Positions 50,477-58,963 of a DNA stretch of 64,000 nt are shown here, in pieces. The notes below the pieces were generated by a model, which saw only the letters and a list, made by a program, of their open reading frames with translations, ran no database searches and was not told the origin of the DNA. A program made the translations under genes and the position numbers. The stretch's first letter is position 1. Each line of letters opens with the position of its first letter. Origin of the DNA: Halorarius halobius. Lineage in GTDB: Archaea > Halobacteriota > Halobacteria > Halobacteriales > Haloarculaceae. The stretch spans positions 703,227 through 767,226 of the forward strand of contig NZ_CP101161.1 in assembly GCF_024298865.1 (NCBI RefSeq). Direction: 5' to 3'.

Positions 50477-50694
50477 GAGCGGTCACTCGACGGCGGGGCT
50501 GAAAAGCGCTCGCCACGTCGAACGAGGTGCCTGCTCCGCCACCACGCAGTTCACCGGAGCCGACCGAAGGGAGGCTCCGGGACCAAGGGCCGACTACCGC
50601 TGACCGAACGAAGTGAGGTCAGCGACAGGAGGCTCGCAGTGTCTTTTTCCGCCAGTTTTTGCCGGCGCGCGAAGCGCGCCGTGCAAAAAGTGGA
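50477..50694. other. Gap with bidirectional terminator
   Basis: No gene is seen in these 218 bases. They contain low-complexity GC repeats and the strong hairpin at 50,656-50,689 next to the EF-2 stop. Confidence 0.45.
50656..50689. terminator. Long hairpin with flanking T and A tracts (EF-2 terminator)
   Basis: TTTTTGCCGGCGCGC and GCGCGCCG-T-GCAAAAA pair into a 15-base stem with one bulged T and loop GAA. It lies six bases after the EF-2 stop. Each strand ends in a five-T run, so it could work in both directions. Confidence 0.65.
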
Positions 50695-52881
50695 TTAGAA
50701 GTAGTCGACCTGCTCGGGCAGTTCGAGCTTCATGCCCTTGCGCTCGCGGATCTCCGTGATGATGTCGGGCTGGAGGTTGTCCGCCAGCACGCGGAAGCCG
50801 GCGTTCTCGGTGTTCCACGAGGCGCGGCCCTCGGTCGCCGAGCGGATGTCCGACGAGAAGCCGATCATCTCGTCAACGGGTGCGATGCCCTCGACGACCA
50901 TGAGGTCGCCCTCCTGGTACATGTCGTCGACGCGGCCACGGCGCCCCTGGATTTCGCCGGAGGCGGCACCCATGTGCTCGTTGGGCACGTCGATGCGGAC
51001 TTCCTGAATCGGCTCCAGCAGTTTGATCTGGGCGTCCATCAGCGCGGTGTGGACCGCGTCGCGCACGGCCGGAATGACCTGCGCCGGACCGCGGTGGATG
51101 GCGTCCTCGTGGAGCCGCGCGTCGTGCAGACGCAGGAGCGACCCCTGCACCGGCTCGGCGGCCAGCGGCCCGTCGTCGAGCGACTCCTGGAGCCCCTCGA
51201 TGACGAGTTCCATCGTCTCGTTGAGATGCTGGATACCCTTCGTGTCGTCGATGAGGATGTTCGAGCCGTGGATGTGCTCGACGTTCTGGGCGGTGTCCTT
51301 GTCCATGCCGGCCTCCATCAGCGCCTCGCGGCGCTCGAGTTCCGGCATGTCCATGGAGGCCTCCCCGAGCTTCAGCGTCTCGACGAGGTCCTCCGACAGC
51401 GGCTCGACGGACATGTAGAACCGGTTGTGGCGGTTCGGCGAGATGCCCTCGACCTCGCGGGAGGCGTCGGTGGGGGACTCGCGGTAGACGACGATGGGTT
51501 CGCCCGTCGTGACGGGGATGCCCTGGTTGCGCTCGATGCGCTGGGTCTGGACCTCGAGGTGGAGTTCGCCCTGCCCGGAGATGAGGTGCTCGCCGGTGTC
51601 CTCGTTGATCTCGATGGAGATGGTGGGGTCCTCCTTGGAGACCTGCCGCAGGGTCTCGATGAGCTTCGGCAGGTCGTCCATGTTCTTCGCCTCGATGGAC
51701 TTCGTGATGACCGGCTCGGAGATGTGCTCGATGGACTCGAACGGCGTCATCTCCACCGACGAGACGGTGGAGCCGGCGATGGCGTCTTTCAGGCCCGTCA
51801 CCGCGGCGATGTTGCCGGCGGGGACGCGCTCGACCTCCTCGCGCTCGCCGCCCATGTAGATGCCGACGCTCTGGACGCGGTTGGTGCCGGCCGTCCCGGA
51901 GACGTGGAGCTCCTGCCCTTTCTCCAGGGTGCCGGAGAACACGCGGCCGGCGGCGATTTCGCCGGCGTGGGGGTCGATGCCGATGTCGGTGACCATCAGG
52001 ACGACCTCGCCGTCGTCGTCGACGTCGCGCATCTGGTGGGCCAGGTCGGAGTCCGCGTCCCCGCGCCAGATGCGCGGGATACGGCGGGGCTGGGCGTCGA
52101 TGGGGTCCGGGAAGTGCTCACAGACCATGTCGAGCACGACGTCGGACAGGGGCGTCCGCTCGTGGAGTTCCTGCCGGTCGTCGTTGCGCTCGAGTTCGAT
52201 GATGTCGCCGAAGTCCATCCCGGTGCGCTGCATCGAGGGCATCGAGATGCCCCACTTGTACAGCGCCGACCCCATGCCGACGGTGCCGTCCTGGATGGAG
52301 ACGGTCCAGTCGTCGACGTCGTCCATCTCCTCGGTCATCCCCCGAATCAGTTCGTTGACGTCGCGGATGACCGCCTGGAGCCGCTCCTGCATCTCCTGGG
52401 GCCCTTCCTGGAGTTCGGAGATGAGGCGGTCGACCTTGTTGATGAACAGCGCGGGCTTGACGCCCTCGCGAAGCGCCTGCCGCAGGACGGTCTCCGTCTG
52501 GGGCATCGCGCCCTCGACCGCGTCCACCACGACGAGCGCGCCGTCGACGGCCCGCATCGCGCGGGTCACGTCGCCGCCGAAGTCGACGTGGCCGGGCGTG
52601 TCGATGAGGTTGATGAGGTGGTTCTGGTCCTCGTACTCGTGGGTCATCGAGACGTTGGCGGCGTCGATGGTGATGCCGCGCTCCTGCTCGTCCTCCTCGG
52701 TGTCCATCGCCAGCTGTTGGCCGGCGGTCTCGTCGGAGATCATGCCCGCGCCAGCGAGCAGGTTGTCGGTCAGCGTCGTCTTGCCGTGGTCGACGTGAGC
52801 CGCGATGGCGATGTTCCGGATCTGCTCCGGTTTGTCCATCAGCGTCTCACACTCCTGTACGATTTTCTTGCGTCGGCCCAT
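50695..52881 (-). CDS. fusA: Translation elongation factor EF-2
   Basis: The 728-residue product is full length. It has GTPase motifs [27 protein letters not shown] and NKVD, then the five-domain EF-2 plan. The diphthamide histidine is in [13 protein letters not shown] in domain IV. It moves the ribosome along mRNA. The start MGRRKKIVQ at 52881 is the usual haloarchaeal N-terminus; ATGs further upstream extend into an unrelated leader. A strong terminator hairpin follows. Confidence 0.97.
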   Translation of the reverse strand: MGRRKKIVQECETLMDKPEQIRNIAIAAHVDHGKTTLTDNLLAGAGMISDETAGQQLAMDTEEDEQERGITIDAANVSMTHEYEDQNHLINLIDTPGHVDFGGDVTRAMRAVDGALVVVDAVEGAMPQTETVLRQALREGVKPALFINKVDRLISELQEGPQEMQERLQAVIRDVNELIRGMTEEMDDVDDWTVSIQDGTVGMGSALYKWGISMPSMQRTGMDFGDIIELERNDDRQELHERTPLSDVVLDMVCEHFPDPIDAQPRRIPRIWRGDADSDLAHQMRDVDDDGEVVLMVTDIGIDPHAGEIAAGRVFSGTLEKGQELHVSGTAGTNRVQSVGIYMGGEREEVERVPAGNIAAVTGLKDAIAGSTVSSVEMTPFESIEHISEPVITKSIEAKNMDDLPKLIETLRQVSKEDPTISIEINEDTGEHLISGQGELHLEVQTQRIERNQGIPVTTGEPIVVYRESPTDASREVEGISPNRHNRFYMSVEPLSEDLVETLKLGEASMDMPELERREALMEAGMDKDTAQNVEHIHGSNILIDDTKGIQHLNETMELVIEGLQESLDDGPLAAEPVQGSLLRLHDARLHEDAIHRGPAQVIPAVRDAVHTALMDAQIKLLEPIQEVRIDVPNEHMGAASGEIQGRRGRVDDMYQEGDLMVVEGIAPVDEMIGFSSDIRSATEGRASWNTENAGFRVLADNLQPDIITEIRERKGMKLELPEQVDYF

Positions 52882-52993
52882 TATACAGGCCGCTAACCAC
52901 AGCAACGACAAAGGGGTTGTGTTTCACCGCGGCCGAAACCGGACGAACCCGTGAGAACGCGGCGCATACGGAGGGTTCCAGCGCGCTCGGGCG

Positions 52994-53677
52994 TCAGGCG
53001 GACTTCCCGGCGTCCGCCTCGCCGGCGTGGTGCTCCCGCAGATACTCGTAGGCCCACCGGACGCGTTTGAACGCCTCCTCGCTACCCCCGTGGTCGGGGT
53101 GGGCGTCCTTCACCTGCTCGCGGTACGCCGCTCGAATTTCCTCGGGCGAAGCGTCGCGGTCGACGCCCAGCACCTCGCGGGCTTCCGTCTCCCGGGGCGC
53201 AACGAACTGGACGTTGCCGCCCGCGTGACTCCCGGCGGCGGTCGCGCCGCCCCGGTCACGGGTGCGGCGCTCGCGGCCCGCCGTGGTCCCGCCGGGGCCG
53301 TCCGTCGGGTCGAACCCGTCGGCCGCGTCGGAGCCGCCCGGGTCGCCGCCCTCGGTCCAGAACGGGTCGTCGAACGGCCAGTCGTCGGGGTCGTCCCAGT
53401 CGTCGCGTGGTTCGTGGGTGACACGGCCCGTCGCCTCTCGGTCGATACGGGCCCCCTCGGTGCCGACGGTGCCGTCGTCGTTGGGTTCGACGCCGACGCG
53501 GGTGTACACGTCCGCGACGATGCGCTCGCGGGCGCGGGTCCAGCAGGCGTAGCCGCCGCCCGCGAGCGCGAGCGCGACGGCGAACAGCGGCGGGAAGGAG
53601 AGCGCGAACACGCCGACGAGGACGGCCACGGCTGACAGTAGCGCGGACGCCCCGAACAGCAACCACCCGCGGTTCAC
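52994..53677 (-). CDS. J-domain membrane protein
   Basis: The 227-residue product has two membrane helices at the start (LLFGASALLSAVAVLVGVFAL and LFAVALALAGGGYACW), a long acidic Gly/Asp linker, and a C-terminal J domain: REVLGVDRDASPEEIRAAYREQVKDAHPDHGG, with the HPD triplet that stimulates Hsp70. A membrane-bound DnaJ-like co-chaperone is predicted, facing the cytosol. Such reverse order (membrane first, J domain last) is common in haloarchaea. Confidence 0.9.
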   Translation of the reverse strand: MNRGWLLFGASALLSAVAVLVGVFALSFPPLFAVALALAGGGYACWTRARERIVADVYTRVGVEPNDDGTVGTEGARIDREATGRVTHEPRDDWDDPDDWPFDDPFWTEGGDPGGSDAADGFDPTDGPGGTTAGRERRTRDRGGATAAGSHAGGNVQFVAPRETEAREVLGVDRDASPEEIRAAYREQVKDAHPDHGGSEEAFKRVRWAYEYLREHHAGEADAGKSA

Positions 53678-53818
53678 GGGCGAACTACGACCCCTCGCGC
53701 TGTAAATCCCTCCCTGCGGACGCCGCGCGTCTGACGCGACGGGCGCCGACCGCCGGAGGGGGCCGGCCGTGCCGGGGGCACAACACTCAAACGTGCCACA
53801 ACCGTGGTAACGGTAAGC

Positions 53819-54580
53819 ATGGAGGTGCGCGTGAAGGGGCGTGGGCCGTCGGAGCCGTTTCTCTCCGCCCGCGACGTGTTCGAGACAGAGCGCGACGTGT
53901 CCCTACCCGTCGAGGTGGAGGTGCGCGAGGACCCCGACGAGCGGACGCTGACCGGCCACTACGACGACCACCACGTGCTAGTGATGAGCCGACAGGCCGC
54001 CACGAGCGCGATGGCGCGCGAACTCGCCATCCACGAGTTCGCCCACATGGCCCGCTACGAGGAGGGCCACCCCTCCCACACGATGCAGACGGAGGAGGCG
54101 CTGTTTCTCGCGCTGGCGGGCCGCTCCGTCGAGCGCCGGAAACTGTCCCACTGCTATCAGATAGCCAACCACATGAAGGACATCTACGCCGACGACATCA
54201 CGCTCGCGGTGGCGCCGGCGGACAAACTCGTCTCCTTCATGGAGTCGTCGCTCGCGGCCGCGGTCGCGGACCGACCCGCGGCCGCGCCCGACGAGTGGAC
54301 CCACCTGACTGCGGGCGCCGACCCGGAGATAACGGCCGTGAACGCGGCGTTCGCGCTCGCCCTGCTGGAACGGCACGACGCCATCGAGGACGGGCACAGA
54401 CTGTACGAGTTGGCCCGCGTGGCCGCCGCCGACGCGCCCGGCGTGGCGTTCGACGGGTTCCGGCGCCGGTTCCGGTCGCTGGCGCGTGACACCGACGAGT
54501 CGGAGTACCGGAAGGCGCTCGTCGACGCCACCCGCGAGTACGTGCTCGACGGCGCGAGCGGGCCGCAGGCGGCCGACTGA
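53819..54580 (+). CDS. DUF5781 protein with HExxH metalloprotease motif
   Basis: The 253-residue product has H72-E-F-A-H76 in LAIHEFAHMARYEEGHPSHT, followed by acidic residues in QTEEALFLAL that could give a third zinc ligand, and a helical C-terminal half. It resembles DUF5781, a haloarchaeal family with gluzincin-like features. The start at ATG 53819 was chosen over one 15 bases upstream because it begins the conserved-looking strand EVRVKGRG. It precedes the S6e gene by 52 bases in the same direction. Substrate unknown. Confidence 0.83.
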   Translation: MEVRVKGRGPSEPFLSARDVFETERDVSLPVEVEVREDPDERTLTGHYDDHHVLVMSRQAATSAMARELAIHEFAHMARYEEGHPSHTMQTEEALFLALAGRSVERRKLSHCYQIANHMKDIYADDITLAVAPADKLVSFMESSLAAAVADRPAAAPDEWTHLTAGADPEITAVNAAFALALLERHDAIEDGHRLYELARVAAADAPGVAFDGFRRRFRSLARDTDESEYRKALVDATREYVLDGASGPQAAD

Positions 54581-54632
54581 CCGCCGGGCGCGTTTCAATA
54601 CCCTTTAGGTCGCGCATCGTCACGGTTCCCGT

Positions 54633-55037
54633 ATGGCAGACTTCCAGATCGTCGTCGGCGACCCTGACGACGGTGCCACGTACGACTTCGACGTGGAGGG
54701 ACAGGACGCGAACCGGTTCATCGGCAAGGCCATCGGCGAGGAGGTCGACGGCGGTGCCGTCGGGCTCGACGGCTACACGCTCGAGCTCACCGGCGGGTCG
54801 GACGTCTCCGGCCGGCCGATGCGGGGCGACGTGAGCGGCACCGGCACCGAGGCCATCCTCGCCTCCGCCGGCACGGGGTTCAACCCCACCCGCGACGGCG
54901 AGCGCCGGCGGGTCACCGTCCGCGGCAAGGAGGTCTCCGACGAGACCCGTCAGATCAACGCGAAGATCGTCGCCCGCGGCGACGAGTCGCCCGAGTCCCT
55001 GCTTGGCGACGGCGAGGACGACGAGGACGACGAGTAA
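54633..55037 (+). CDS. rps6e: Ribosomal protein eS6
   Basis: The 134-residue product opens [31 protein letters not shown]. It keeps the S6e core [23 protein letters not shown] and [22 protein letters not shown], and ends in an acidic tail. It is the short archaeal form, without the eukaryotic phosphorylated tail. It is in line with DUF5781 upstream and two short unknown genes downstream. Confidence 0.95.
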   Translation: MADFQIVVGDPDDGATYDFDVEGQDANRFIGKAIGEEVDGGAVGLDGYTLELTGGSDVSGRPMRGDVSGTGTEAILASAGTGFNPTRDGERRRVTVRGKEVSDETRQINAKIVARGDESPESLLGDGEDDEDDE

Positions 55038-55053
55038 CGCTTTCTTCGCTTCC

Positions 55054-55488
55054 ATGCCGGATTCCGTCTCCAGCGACGCCGTCGACACCGTCCGGGCCAC
55101 GCTGGCCCGCGCCGGCCGCACCGACCGCCCGAAGGTGACACTGCCAGACGACGCCCGCGACCGCTTCCCGACCGACGAGGTCGTCCGGGTCGCGCTCGAC
55201 GGGCGGACCCGCTACGCCCGCATCGAGCGTGCGCTCGACGACACGCTCGAACTCCGGGGCGCGTACGCCAACGCCCGCCAGGCCCGCGAGGCGGACGGCG
55301 AGAATCACCTGCTGGACTGGGTCGACGCGACCGGCCTCGACTTCGAGCGCACCGTCCACGTCGACGTGGTCGACGAAGGGTCGATGTACGGCCTGCGTGC
55401 GCCCGGCGAGCGGGCCGTCTACACCGTCCCCGACGAGACCGACGAGTCGCTGTCCGACATCGCCCGACAGGTGGAGGAGGGCCAATGA
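55054..55488 (+). CDS. Haloarchaeal protein of unknown function (DUF7112-like)
   Basis: The 144-residue product, from MPDSVSSDAVDTV, has an N-terminal helix, then LPDDARDRFPTDEVVRVALDGRTRYARIERALDDTLELRGAYANARQ, a beta-rich pattern, and a final helix DESLSDIARQVEEGQ. It resembles DUF7112 as I recall it. The stop overlaps the next gene by four bases, so both are coupled behind rps6e, hinting at a link with translation, which is unproven. Confidence 0.72.
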   Translation: MPDSVSSDAVDTVRATLARAGRTDRPKVTLPDDARDRFPTDEVVRVALDGRTRYARIERALDDTLELRGAYANARQAREADGENHLLDWVDATGLDFERTVHVDVVDEGSMYGLRAPGERAVYTVPDETDESLSDIARQVEEGQ

Positions 55489-55919
55489 CGACCACTCCAC
55501 GCGAGGCGTTCCTCGCCGGCGACCGACCCGACGACATCCTCGTGTTCCTCTCGGAGGACGCGGTCGGCAACCCGGATGCGCTCGGCGGCGTCGCCGAGGC
55601 GGTCGAGGGCGGCGTCGTGCTCGTGATGCCCGGCGACCGGGGACGCTCCACGTTCGAGCAGGCGACGGGCATCGACCCGATGGACTTCGCGGGCGTGGCG
55701 ATGCAGACTGACGGCCACGTCGACCGCGACTGCGCCGGCGGGGACTGTCCCGCGACGGAGGCCGGAGCACACGACGTGAAGTTCGTGTTCGCGTTCGCCG
55801 AGGAGCAGAACGAGGAGGTCGGGGGCCTGTACGCGGAGGGCGACGTGATTCACGCGTACGCGTCGTGTTCCTGCGGGGAGACGTACTCCGACAAGTGGGT
55901 CGTCGACGACAGCGACTGA
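55485..55919 (+). CDS. DUF5807-like haloarchaeal protein
   Basis: The 144-residue product opens with TPREAFLAGDRPDDILVFLSED and has VLVMPGDRGRSTFEQATGIDPMDFAG in its middle. Its C-terminal half contains four cysteines in DRDCAGGDCPAT and YASCSCGETYSDKW, which may bind metal. It looks like DUF5807, seen only in haloarchaea. It overlaps the previous gene by four bases (ATGA). Function unknown. Confidence 0.75.
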   Translation: MTTTPREAFLAGDRPDDILVFLSEDAVGNPDALGGVAEAVEGGVVLVMPGDRGRSTFEQATGIDPMDFAGVAMQTDGHVDRDCAGGDCPATEAGAHDVKFVFAFAEEQNEEVGGLYAEGDVIHAYASCSCGETYSDKWVVDDSD

Positions 55920-55964
55920 CACGCCCCCGCGAGATTTTTAGGCGGACGGCGACTCGCTCCGACG

Positions 55965-57017
55965 ATGAGCGAGGTGGACCGCGAGGACGTCGCCGGGATG
56001 GTCCGGGCCTGCCGCCCCGACTGGACGCTCCACGAGTTCGAGGAGAGCGAGTTCGGCACCGACTTCGTCGCGTTCGTCGACTGCGAGACGCCCGACGGGA
56101 CGCGAGAGGCCGTCCTGAAGGCGACGACGGCCGACTTCGTCGCGCCCGAGGTGGCCCGCGCCGAACCGCGACTGTTCGAGCAGGTCGGCCGGAAAACGTC
56201 GATTCCCGTCCCCGCGGTGTACGGCTACCTCGACGCCCACGACGAGTACCCCGCGCCGTTCTACCTCGTCGAGCGCCGTCCCGGCGAGAACCTCGAAGGA
56301 CGGGTCGACGACCTGTCGCCGGAGGCTCGCGACCGGGTGGTTCGCAACGCGGGCGCGAACATCGCCGAGTTGCACGAGATGGGCCGCCTCACGCGCGTCG
56401 GGACGGTCGGGACCCGACACGGCGAACTCGCGGTGCTCGACGGCGAACACGGTCCAGTCGACGACTTCCGCGAGTGGTTCCGCGCCGGCGTCGAGGACAC
56501 CCTCGACGCGCTCCCCGACGGCGGCTTCTTCCCCGAGATGGCCGACGACGCCGACCGGTTCGCGGACCTCGTCGACCCCCTGCGCGAGGAACTGGACGCG
56601 CGCATCGCGGCGCTCCCGGAGCCAGACCCGCCGCACTACTGCCACTGGGACTACCGCTACGGCAACCTGCTGGTCGACCCCGAGACGGGCGAGACCCACG
56701 CGGTGCTCGACTGGGCGAACCTCTCGGCGACGGACCCCGCGTACAACCTCGCCGCGGTGGAGTCGCACCTGTTCGACCCCGAGCGCGACGGCGCCGAGCG
56801 GGCGGGAGAGCTCCGGGCGCTGTTCCGCGACGCCTACGAGGCGGGCCGCGACGACTGGGCGTTCACCCCGGCCGTCGAGCAGCGCATCGAGACGTACCTG
56901 CTGGCGAAGCGCGTCGACGCGATGGCGTGTCTCCCGCTATGGCTGGAGGACGCAAGCGCCGAAGCGAAACGCGAGCGGGAGCGGGAGCACCGCGCGTTCC
57001 TCGACCGGTATCTGTGA
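55965..57017 (+). CDS. Aminoglycoside phosphotransferase-family kinase
   Basis: The 350-residue product has a kinase-like fold with an N-lobe lysine in EAVLKATT, a hinge near YLVERRPGENL, the catalytic loop CHWDYRYGNLLVD (Asp and Asn present; the usual HGD is HWD) and the metal-binding loop AVLDWANLSATDP. Such APH-like enzymes phosphorylate small molecules; in haloarchaea the substrate is unknown and drug resistance should not be assumed. A TATA-like TTTTTAGG lies shortly before the start. Confidence 0.85.
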   Translation: MSEVDREDVAGMVRACRPDWTLHEFEESEFGTDFVAFVDCETPDGTREAVLKATTADFVAPEVARAEPRLFEQVGRKTSIPVPAVYGYLDAHDEYPAPFYLVERRPGENLEGRVDDLSPEARDRVVRNAGANIAELHEMGRLTRVGTVGTRHGELAVLDGEHGPVDDFREWFRAGVEDTLDALPDGGFFPEMADDADRFADLVDPLREELDARIAALPEPDPPHYCHWDYRYGNLLVDPETGETHAVLDWANLSATDPAYNLAAVESHLFDPERDGAERAGELRALFRDAYEAGRDDWAFTPAVEQRIETYLLAKRVDAMACLPLWLEDASAEAKREREREHRAFLDRYL

Positions 57018-57020
57018 CCG

Positions 57021-57251
57021 TCAGAGGAGCCGCCCGAGGACACCGAGCAGGAACACCACGCCCAGGACGATGAGGAAGGCGCCGAGGCGCCGGGCGTGGC
57101 GTCGGTGTCTCGCGGCCGCCTCCTCCGGGCGCTGTTGCCACTCCGTCGCGGACCCGAGCGGGCGGAGCGACGCGGGCCTGTACCGCCAGTACGCCCCGAC
57201 GACGACGAAGAAGAGGCCGGCGAGCAGACCGGTCACGGTTCCGGTCGACAC
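57021..57251 (-). CDS. Small two-helix membrane protein
   Basis: The 76-residue product starts VTGLLAGLFFVVVGAYWRYRP, has a basic middle loop with AAARHRRHARR, and ends with GAFLIVLGVVFLLGVLGRLL. It makes a hairpin of two membrane helices with a positively charged cytosolic loop. It lies three bases from the end of the kinase gene, opposite in direction. Function unknown. Confidence 0.7.
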   Translation of the reverse strand: MSTGTVTGLLAGLFFVVVGAYWRYRPASLRPLGSATEWQQRPEEAAARHRRHARRLGAFLIVLGVVFLLGVLGRLL

Positions 57252-57338
57252 GGTCGGGGCGTATCGACGCGCCCGGTAAATACTTTCCGCGGCTGGTCGG
57301 CCGACATCGACCTCGGGGGCGGTGGTCGACGCTGTCGG

Positions 57339-58418
57339 TCAGTCCGAGGCCTCGCTCTCCTCGGGGAGCCGCCGGAATGCGTCGACGATGGCCTGCTTCG
57401 CCACCGCGCCGTGGGTCGTCCAGTGGTGGGCGTAGTCGAGCATGTCGTCGTACACGTCGGGTTTACAGCCGGCGGCTTTCGGGTGGCCGCCGCCGTTGAC
57501 CTGCGCGGCCACCTCGTGACACCGCTCGAACGCGTCGGTGCCCCGCAGGGAGGCGGAGCCGGCCGGCTTGACGATGACCGACGCGTCCGCGCCCTGCTCG
57601 CGGAGCGCCTCGGCCACCTCGTTCTGGGAACAGCGGCCGTACGTGACGCCGACGGCGACGCCGTCCACGTCGCGTATCTCGGCGCGGTCGATGGCCTTCT
57701 CGACGAGCGCCTCCTTCTCGACGCGTCGCTCGGCGAGGAACGCCTGCACGTCGTCGGGCAGGTCAGCGCCGTGCTCGCGGACCACCTCGACGTACGCCTC
57801 CGGCTCCTCCCAGTGGGCGTAGTCCGCCAGGTCGTCCGAGCGGGGGTCCTCCTGGAGCCAGAGGTCGTGGTCGCGGGTGACGGCCGCGAGTTCCGCGAAC
57901 CGGTCGTCGAACTCGTACGCGAGCGAGCGGAGCGTCACGTCGGCGGTACACTCCTCGTCGGAGTCGCCGACCACCAACTCGACGCCGGCCTCGCGGACCC
58001 GTTCGGCGTGTTCCTCGCCCCACTGGTGGTGGTCGAACCACGAGACGCGGCCCGCGCGCTCGACCAGGTCGTCGAGGCCCGCGAGGTCGTCCCGCTCGTC
58101 GGGACAGAGGTCACAGATGAAGGCGTCGGCGCCCTCATCGAGATACTCCGCGAGGTAGCCGACCGCCTCGTCGAGTTCGTGCGGGCCGGCGGGGACGAGC
58201 GCCGCCTCGCCGCGCGCCTCCCGCAGGAGAGCGACGCAGGCGAGGCCGTCCGCGTCCGGGTCCGCGACCACGACGGTCCCGGCGCCCTCGATGGCCTCCC
58301 GCGCCTCGCGCTCGTCGCGCTCGGCGTCGAACGAGTCGGGCGTGAAGAACCCCTCGCCCGGGAGCACCGACTTCCGCTCGATGGAGAGCCGGTCGTCGTC
58401 GATGAGCCAGTCGTCCAT
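57339..58418 (-). CDS. DHH family phosphoesterase
   Basis: The 359-residue product has the DHH core: VVVADPDADGLA (D53-D57), the ICDLCPDERDD segment, WFDHHQWG (DHH motif) and TRDHDLWLQ, and a DHHA1 domain ending in VNGGGHPKAAGCKP. These enzymes cleave phosphodiester bonds in short RNAs or cyclic dinucleotides using manganese. All metal ligands appear present. It heads a minus-strand stretch and is 88 bases upstream of the small membrane gene. Confidence 0.92.
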   Translation of the reverse strand: MDDWLIDDDRLSIERKSVLPGEGFFTPDSFDAERDEREAREAIEGAGTVVVADPDADGLACVALLREARGEAALVPAGPHELDEAVGYLAEYLDEGADAFICDLCPDERDDLAGLDDLVERAGRVSWFDHHQWGEEHAERVREAGVELVVGDSDEECTADVTLRSLAYEFDDRFAELAAVTRDHDLWLQEDPRSDDLADYAHWEEPEAYVEVVREHGADLPDDVQAFLAERRVEKEALVEKAIDRAEIRDVDGVAVGVTYGRCSQNEVAEALREQGADASVIVKPAGSASLRGTDAFERCHEVAAQVNGGGHPKAAGCKPDVYDDMLDYAHHWTTHGAVAKQAIVDAFRRLPEESEASD

Positions 58419-58488
58419 ACCCGTCGGAGGGCGTCGCCGGGGAAGTAAGCCCCGGTACGCCGCGGCGCTCGCGGCTGGCGTCGCCGCG

Positions 58489-58923
58489 TCACGCGCCCGC
58501 CGACTCCAGTTGCCGGACGGTCAACACGGGCACTGGACAGGTCCGGACGACGTGCTCCGCGACCGACCCGAGCAGGAAGGAGTGTTCGCCGTCGCGGCCC
58601 CGCGTGCCGGTGGCGACCACGTCGGCGTCCACCTCCCGGGCGTACGCCGTGATTTTGTTGGCCGGGCGCCCCTCCCGAACGGCCGTCGTCACGTCGCCGG
58701 CCGCGCTCGATTCGACCGCGTCGAGCGCCTCCTCGGCCTGGTCGCCCAGCGCGCGCTCAACCTCCCCGCCGACGTCCTCGGGGAGTCCCTCGTACCGCGA
58801 GCGGTCGACGACGTACAGCGCGTGAACCGCGGCGTCGAACCTCTCGGCGAGGTCCAGCGCCGTGTCGACGGCCCGCCTGCCGCTCTCAGAGCCGTCCGTA
58901 GCGATGACCACCGTCTCGAACAT
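58489..58923 (-). CDS. Universal stress protein UspA family
   Basis: The 144-residue product begins MFETVVIATDGSESGRRAVDTALDLAE and has the nucleotide-binding signature GTRGRDGEHSFLLGS (G-x2-G-x9-GS) followed by VAEHVVRTCPVPVLTV. It should bind ATP and form dimers. The MFETV start at 58923 fits the family; 15 bases upstream is another in-frame ATG. It follows valS by about 40 bases on the same strand. Confidence 0.93.
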   Translation of the reverse strand: MFETVVIATDGSESGRRAVDTALDLAERFDAAVHALYVVDRSRYEGLPEDVGGEVERALGDQAEEALDAVESSAAGDVTTAVREGRPANKITAYAREVDADVVATGTRGRDGEHSFLLGSVAEHVVRTCPVPVLTVRQLESAGA

Positions 58924-58963
58924 GTCCGGCGGTTCCACCGGCGGGGGTAAAAAGTCGCGCCTC

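Noticed and set aside
50659-52896. Long plus-strand frame opposite EF-2
   Set aside because: Composition is Leu/Val/Asp/Arg/Gly/His repeats typical of an antisense shadow; EF-2 on the other strand is complete.
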